32,164 bases of DNA from Phenylobacterium sp. (lineage in GTDB: Bacteria > Pseudomonadota > Alphaproteobacteria > Caulobacterales > Caulobacteraceae), in assembly GCF_031181185.1 (NCBI RefSeq), contig NZ_JAPSKZ010000021.1, positions 1-32,164 on the forward strand, in the 5' to 3' direction. Made by a program: the position numbers and the translations under genes. Below, piece by piece: positions 29,812 to 32,164 of the stretch (position 1 is its first letter; every line of letters starts with the position of its first letter). The notes beneath the pieces are model-generated. The model searched no databases and was not told where the DNA came from. It saw only the letters and a list, made by a program, of their open reading frames with translations.

Positions 29812-30987
29812 TCAGCCGGCGAGTTTCGCGTAGGCGTCCAGGCCCTGACGCAGATCGGCGATCAGATCGCCGGGCGTCTCGAGGCCGATGTGCAGCCGGA
29901 TCAGCGGGCCGCCGTAGTCGCGCTTGAACCGGCGGCGCTTCAGCTGCGGGTCGGACCAGATGGCGAGGCTCTCGAAGCCGCCCCAGGAGAACCCCAGGCC
30001 GAAGACCTGTAGCGCGTCGAGGAACGCCTCGACGGCGGCCTGCGGTGCGGGCTTCAGTGCGAAGGCGAAGAGCCCGCAGGCGCCGCTGTAGTCCCGCGCC
30101 CAGAGCTCGTGCCCCTGGCAACCGGGCAGGGCCGGGTGGTGGAGGGCGGCCACCTCGGGCTGGCCTTTCAGCCAGCCGGCGACGGCGAGGCCCGCCTCGC
30201 CCTGGGCGGCGAGCCGCGTCGGCAGGGTGCGAAGGCCGCGCAACACCTGATAGGAGTCTTCGCCAGAGACCGACCAGCCCAGGTGGTGAACGCCGTCGTC
30301 GAGTCGCCGCACCAGAGCCGGGTCGCGGGCGGCGGCCGAGCCCATGAAGACGTCCGAATGGCCGCCGGCGTACTTGGTCAGGGCCTGGATGGAGAGGTCG
30401 ACGCCATGTTCCAGCGGGCGGAACAGGAAGCCCGCGCCCCAGGTGTTGTCCAAAGCCGTCAGGATGCCGCGCTCGCGCGCCAAGGCAGCGATGCGCGGCA
30501 CGTCCTGCATCTCGAAGGTCAGCGAGCCCGGGCTCTCCATCAGGATCAGCCGGGCCTTGTCGGACGCTCCGCCGACCAGCTCCTCAGGCGAGCGCAGCGG
30601 ATCGTAGTAGGTCACCGTGATGCCGAAGCGCGTCAGGACCTCGTCGCAGAAGCGGCGCACGGGCTTGTAGACGGTGTCGACGACCAGCACCTCGTCGCCG
30701 GCCTTCAGCACCGCCAGCAGCGCGCCCGAGATCGCCGAGAGGCCCGAGGGATAAAGGCTGACGCCGACAGCGCCCTCCATGGCGGCCAAGGCGTCGCTGA
30801 GCGCGGCCTGGGCCGAGAGCCCGGCGCGGCCGTAGGTGACGCAATTGTCGTCGTCGTACAGCGAGGCGGCGTCGGGCAGCAGCACCGTCGAGCCCTTCTG
30901 CACCGGCGGCCCCACCGTGCGGCATAGGGGCTCCGTCGTCTTCCCGGCATGGATCAGGCGGGTCTGGTCGGAGTGGCCTCGGGACAT
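29812..30987 (-). CDS. metC: Cystathionine beta-lyase (Cys/Met metabolism PLP enzyme)
   Basis: A 391-residue PLP enzyme that probably splits cystathionine to homocysteine, pyruvate and ammonia in methionine synthesis. The PLP lysine is Lys205 in ALTKYAGGHSDVFMG, with Asp180 in TALDNTWGAGFLF. The N-terminal QTRLIHAGKTTEP, TYGRAGLSAQAALSDALAAM and the C-terminal FSWGGFESLAIW with LIRLHIGLETPGDLIADL are alphaproteobacterial MetC features. Related lyases share the fold, so the substrate is inferred. The ATG at 30987 has no clear ribosome site. It is divergent from the amino-acid-binding gene at 31071 across 83 bases. Confidence 0.9.
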   Translation of the reverse strand: MSRGHSDQTRLIHAGKTTEPLCRTVGPPVQKGSTVLLPDAASLYDDDNCVTYGRAGLSAQAALSDALAAMEGAVGVSLYPSGLSAISGALLAVLKAGDEVLVVDTVYKPVRRFCDEVLTRFGITVTYYDPLRSPEELVGGASDKARLILMESPGSLTFEMQDVPRIAALARERGILTALDNTWGAGFLFRPLEHGVDLSIQALTKYAGGHSDVFMGSAAARDPALVRRLDDGVHHLGWSVSGEDSYQVLRGLRTLPTRLAAQGEAGLAVAGWLKGQPEVAALHHPALPGCQGHELWARDYSGACGLFAFALKPAPQAAVEAFLDALQVFGLGFSWGGFESLAIWSDPQLKRRRFKRDYGGPLIRLHIGLETPGDLIADLRQGLDAYAKLAG

Positions 30988-31019
30988 GCGGGGGTTGCGG
31001 GCTTCGGCGACGCTGGCGA

Positions 31020-31036
31020 AAGTGCCTTACGCACTT
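31020..31036. promoter_or_regulatory. Inverted repeat between metC and the amino-acid-binding gene
   Basis: AAGTGC-CTTAC-GCACTT is a perfect 6-bp inverted repeat in the 83-base divergent gap. It may be an operator shared by both genes. Confidence 0.35.
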
Positions 31037-31070
31037 AGACCTCCGCGTTTCTCCGATTCAAGGAGCAGGG

Positions 31071-32164
31071 ATGATCCGCCTGGCGCTGATGGCGGCCGTG
31101 GGCCTTCTGCTCGCAAGCTGCGAGGTCCAGCCTGCGCCCGAGCCGGCGCCGCCCCCCGTGCCCGCGAAGACGGCCACGCAGGCTCCGGACTACAAGCCCG
31201 CTCAGAGCCCGACGCTGGAGGCGGTGCGGGCGCGCGGCCACCTAGTCTGCGGAGTCCACCCGGCGCTGCCGGGCTTCGCGCTGAAGGACGCTCGCGGGGA
31301 ATGGCGGGGCTTCGACGTCGACGTCTGCCGAGCGGTGGCGGCCGCGGTATTCGGCGACGCCTCGCGGGTGCGGTTCGCGACGGTGGACGGCGGCGACCGT
31401 TTCGCCCTGTTGCGGGCCAAGCGCATCGACATCCTCTCGCGCAACACCTCGCTGACGTTGTCGCGCGACGCGGGCCTGGGGCTGAGCTTCCCGGCCACGA
31501 CCTATTACGACGGCCAGGGCTTCCTCGTGCCCCGTGCGCTGGGCGTGGCGAGCGCCGAGGAGCTGAGCGGGGCGCGCGTGTGCGTGCAGGCGGGCGCCGC
31601 CAGCGAGGCGAACCTGGCCGACTTCTTCCGTGTGCGCGGCATGCGGTACCGGCCCGTGATGGTGGCGTCCGAGGCCGAAGCGCGGGAGAAGTACCAGAAC
31701 GACGGCTGCGATGCGTTCACCGCGGACATCTCGGCCCTCGCAGCTTCGCGGTCCCTGCTGACGACGCCGGGCGCCCACGAGATCTTGCCGAACGTGATTT
31801 CCAAGGAGCCGCTGGGGCCGGTCGTGCGCGAGGATGACCCGGCCTGGGCCGATGTGGTGGCCTGGACGGTTCGGGCCCTGATCCTGGCCGAGGAGTTGGG
31901 GCTGTCGTCGCGGACGGTCGAGCAGACCCGCGAGACGGCGACCGACCCGGAGACCCGTCGCCTGCTAGGCGTCGAGGGCGACCTCGGACCGCTGCTGGGC
32001 CTGCCGAAGGACTGGGCCTACCAGGCGATCCGGCAGGTCGGCGCGTATCACGAGATCTTTCGGCGGGACCTGGGCGCCGACTCGGCGCTGAAGCTCGACC
32101 GCGGCCTGAACGCGCTCTGGACCGCGCCCAAGCCCGGCCTGATGAGCCACCCATTCGCCCGACA
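31071..32164 (+). CDS. AapJ-type general amino-acid ABC transporter substrate-binding lipoprotein, 3' end cut off
   Basis: The frame is open from the ATG at 31071, with AAGGAG about five bases upstream, to the window end (364 codons), and lacks only the last few residues. It has a lipoprotein signal (MIRLALMAAVGLLLASC, Cys17) and a Pro-rich linker. The family-3 binding fold begins VRARGHLVCGVHPALPGFAL, GFDVDVCRAVAAAVFGD. The AapJ/BztA signatures RIDILSRNTSLTLSRDAGLG and YYDGQGFLVP follow, with the C-terminal half QVGAYHEIFRRDLG and LDRGLNALW. AapJ captures many L-amino acids for the AapQMP permease; permease genes, if present, lie beyond the window. Most AapJ proteins are soluble periplasmic, so the lipid anchor is unusual. 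Confidence 0.85.
   Translation, partial: MIRLALMAAVGLLLASCEVQPAPEPAPPPVPAKTATQAPDYKPAQSPTLEAVRARGHLVCGVHPALPGFALKDARGEWRGFDVDVCRAVAAAVFGDASRVRFATVDGGDRFALLRAKRIDILSRNTSLTLSRDAGLGLSFPATTYYDGQGFLVPRALGVASAEELSGARVCVQAGAASEANLADFFRVRGMRYRPVMVASEAEAREKYQNDGCDAFTADISALAASRSLLTTPGAHEILPNVISKEPLGPVVREDDPAWADVVAWTVRALILAEELGLSSRTVEQTRETATDPETRRLLGVEGDLGPLLGLPKDWAYQAIRQVGAYHEIFRRDLGADSALKLDRGLNALWTAPKPGLMSHPFAR

Noticed and set aside
28751-30121. A 456-residue SDR with an Arg-rich N-terminus
   Set aside because: The first 125 residues are a shadow of metC; the ATG at 29746 has AGGAGA at good spacing and starts the family's usual charged extension.

Overview
This window is a GC-rich chromosomal segment of an alphaproteobacterium, most likely of the order Caulobacterales (Phenylobacterium/Caulobacter type). 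The indications are gene families and gene orders I recognise: a cytochrome bc1 chaperone next to a DUF177 gene and plsX-fabH-ihfA-merR; rplM-rpsI-argC; aminotransferase-hom-glpX-recJ; a two-domain cold-shock protein; DUF2842 divergent from ctaA; class I PHA synthase; and the accessory complex I subunit (NDUFS4 type) between tRNA genes. Several promoters carry a -10 resembling the Caulobacter housekeeping form. Genus-level placement is inference.

Layout: (1) 1-4236 is a core block: start of bamE (minus), bc1 chaperone, DUF177, plsX, fabH, ihfA and a MerR regulator. (2) 4319-6824 is an accessory block: a large ferritin-like protein, a DUF4142 protein and a winged-helix regulator, probably a stress cassette. 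(3) 6859-8494 is a tRNA-Pro(GGG) gene with a small inserted element of about 1.56 kb. It is bounded by a perfect 28-bp direct repeat of the 5' half of the tRNA. It carries an XRE repressor, an excisionase-type HTH protein, two tiny proteins whose start codons share one CATG, a symmetric DnaA-box palindrome and an iteron/hairpin cluster, but no integrase. (4) 8569-12602 is core again: DUF2842, ctaA, rplM, rpsI, argC and a Tat-exported msrB. (5) 12684-16949 holds a padR-DUF1700-GIN-domain operon (minus), phaC (minus) and a lipoprotein. (6) 17074-22463 holds an AlaC-like aminotransferase overlapping hom, then glpX and recJ. (7) 22525-26515 holds three tRNA genes (Glu, Pro, Arg), a two-domain cold-shock protein, DUF192, a thioesterase, the complex I subunit, OsmC, a small unknown and an RluF-like pseudouridine synthase. 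(8) 26466-30987 (minus) holds metC, an SDR, a glycerate-kinase-like gene and an aldehyde dehydrogenase. (9) 31071 to the end is the start of an AapJ-type amino-acid-binding lipoprotein.

The most interesting region is the tRNA-Pro element. It appears to have entered the 5' half of the tRNA gene, not the usual 3' half. It has supplied a replacement 5' half and promoter, and displaced the native promoter plus 5' half to its far end, from where that promoter would fire into the element. The second oddity is the kinase gene at 27869-28738. It has no ATG, GTG or TTG before its Walker A motif and lies in frame with the upstream SDR gene across a single TAG codon.
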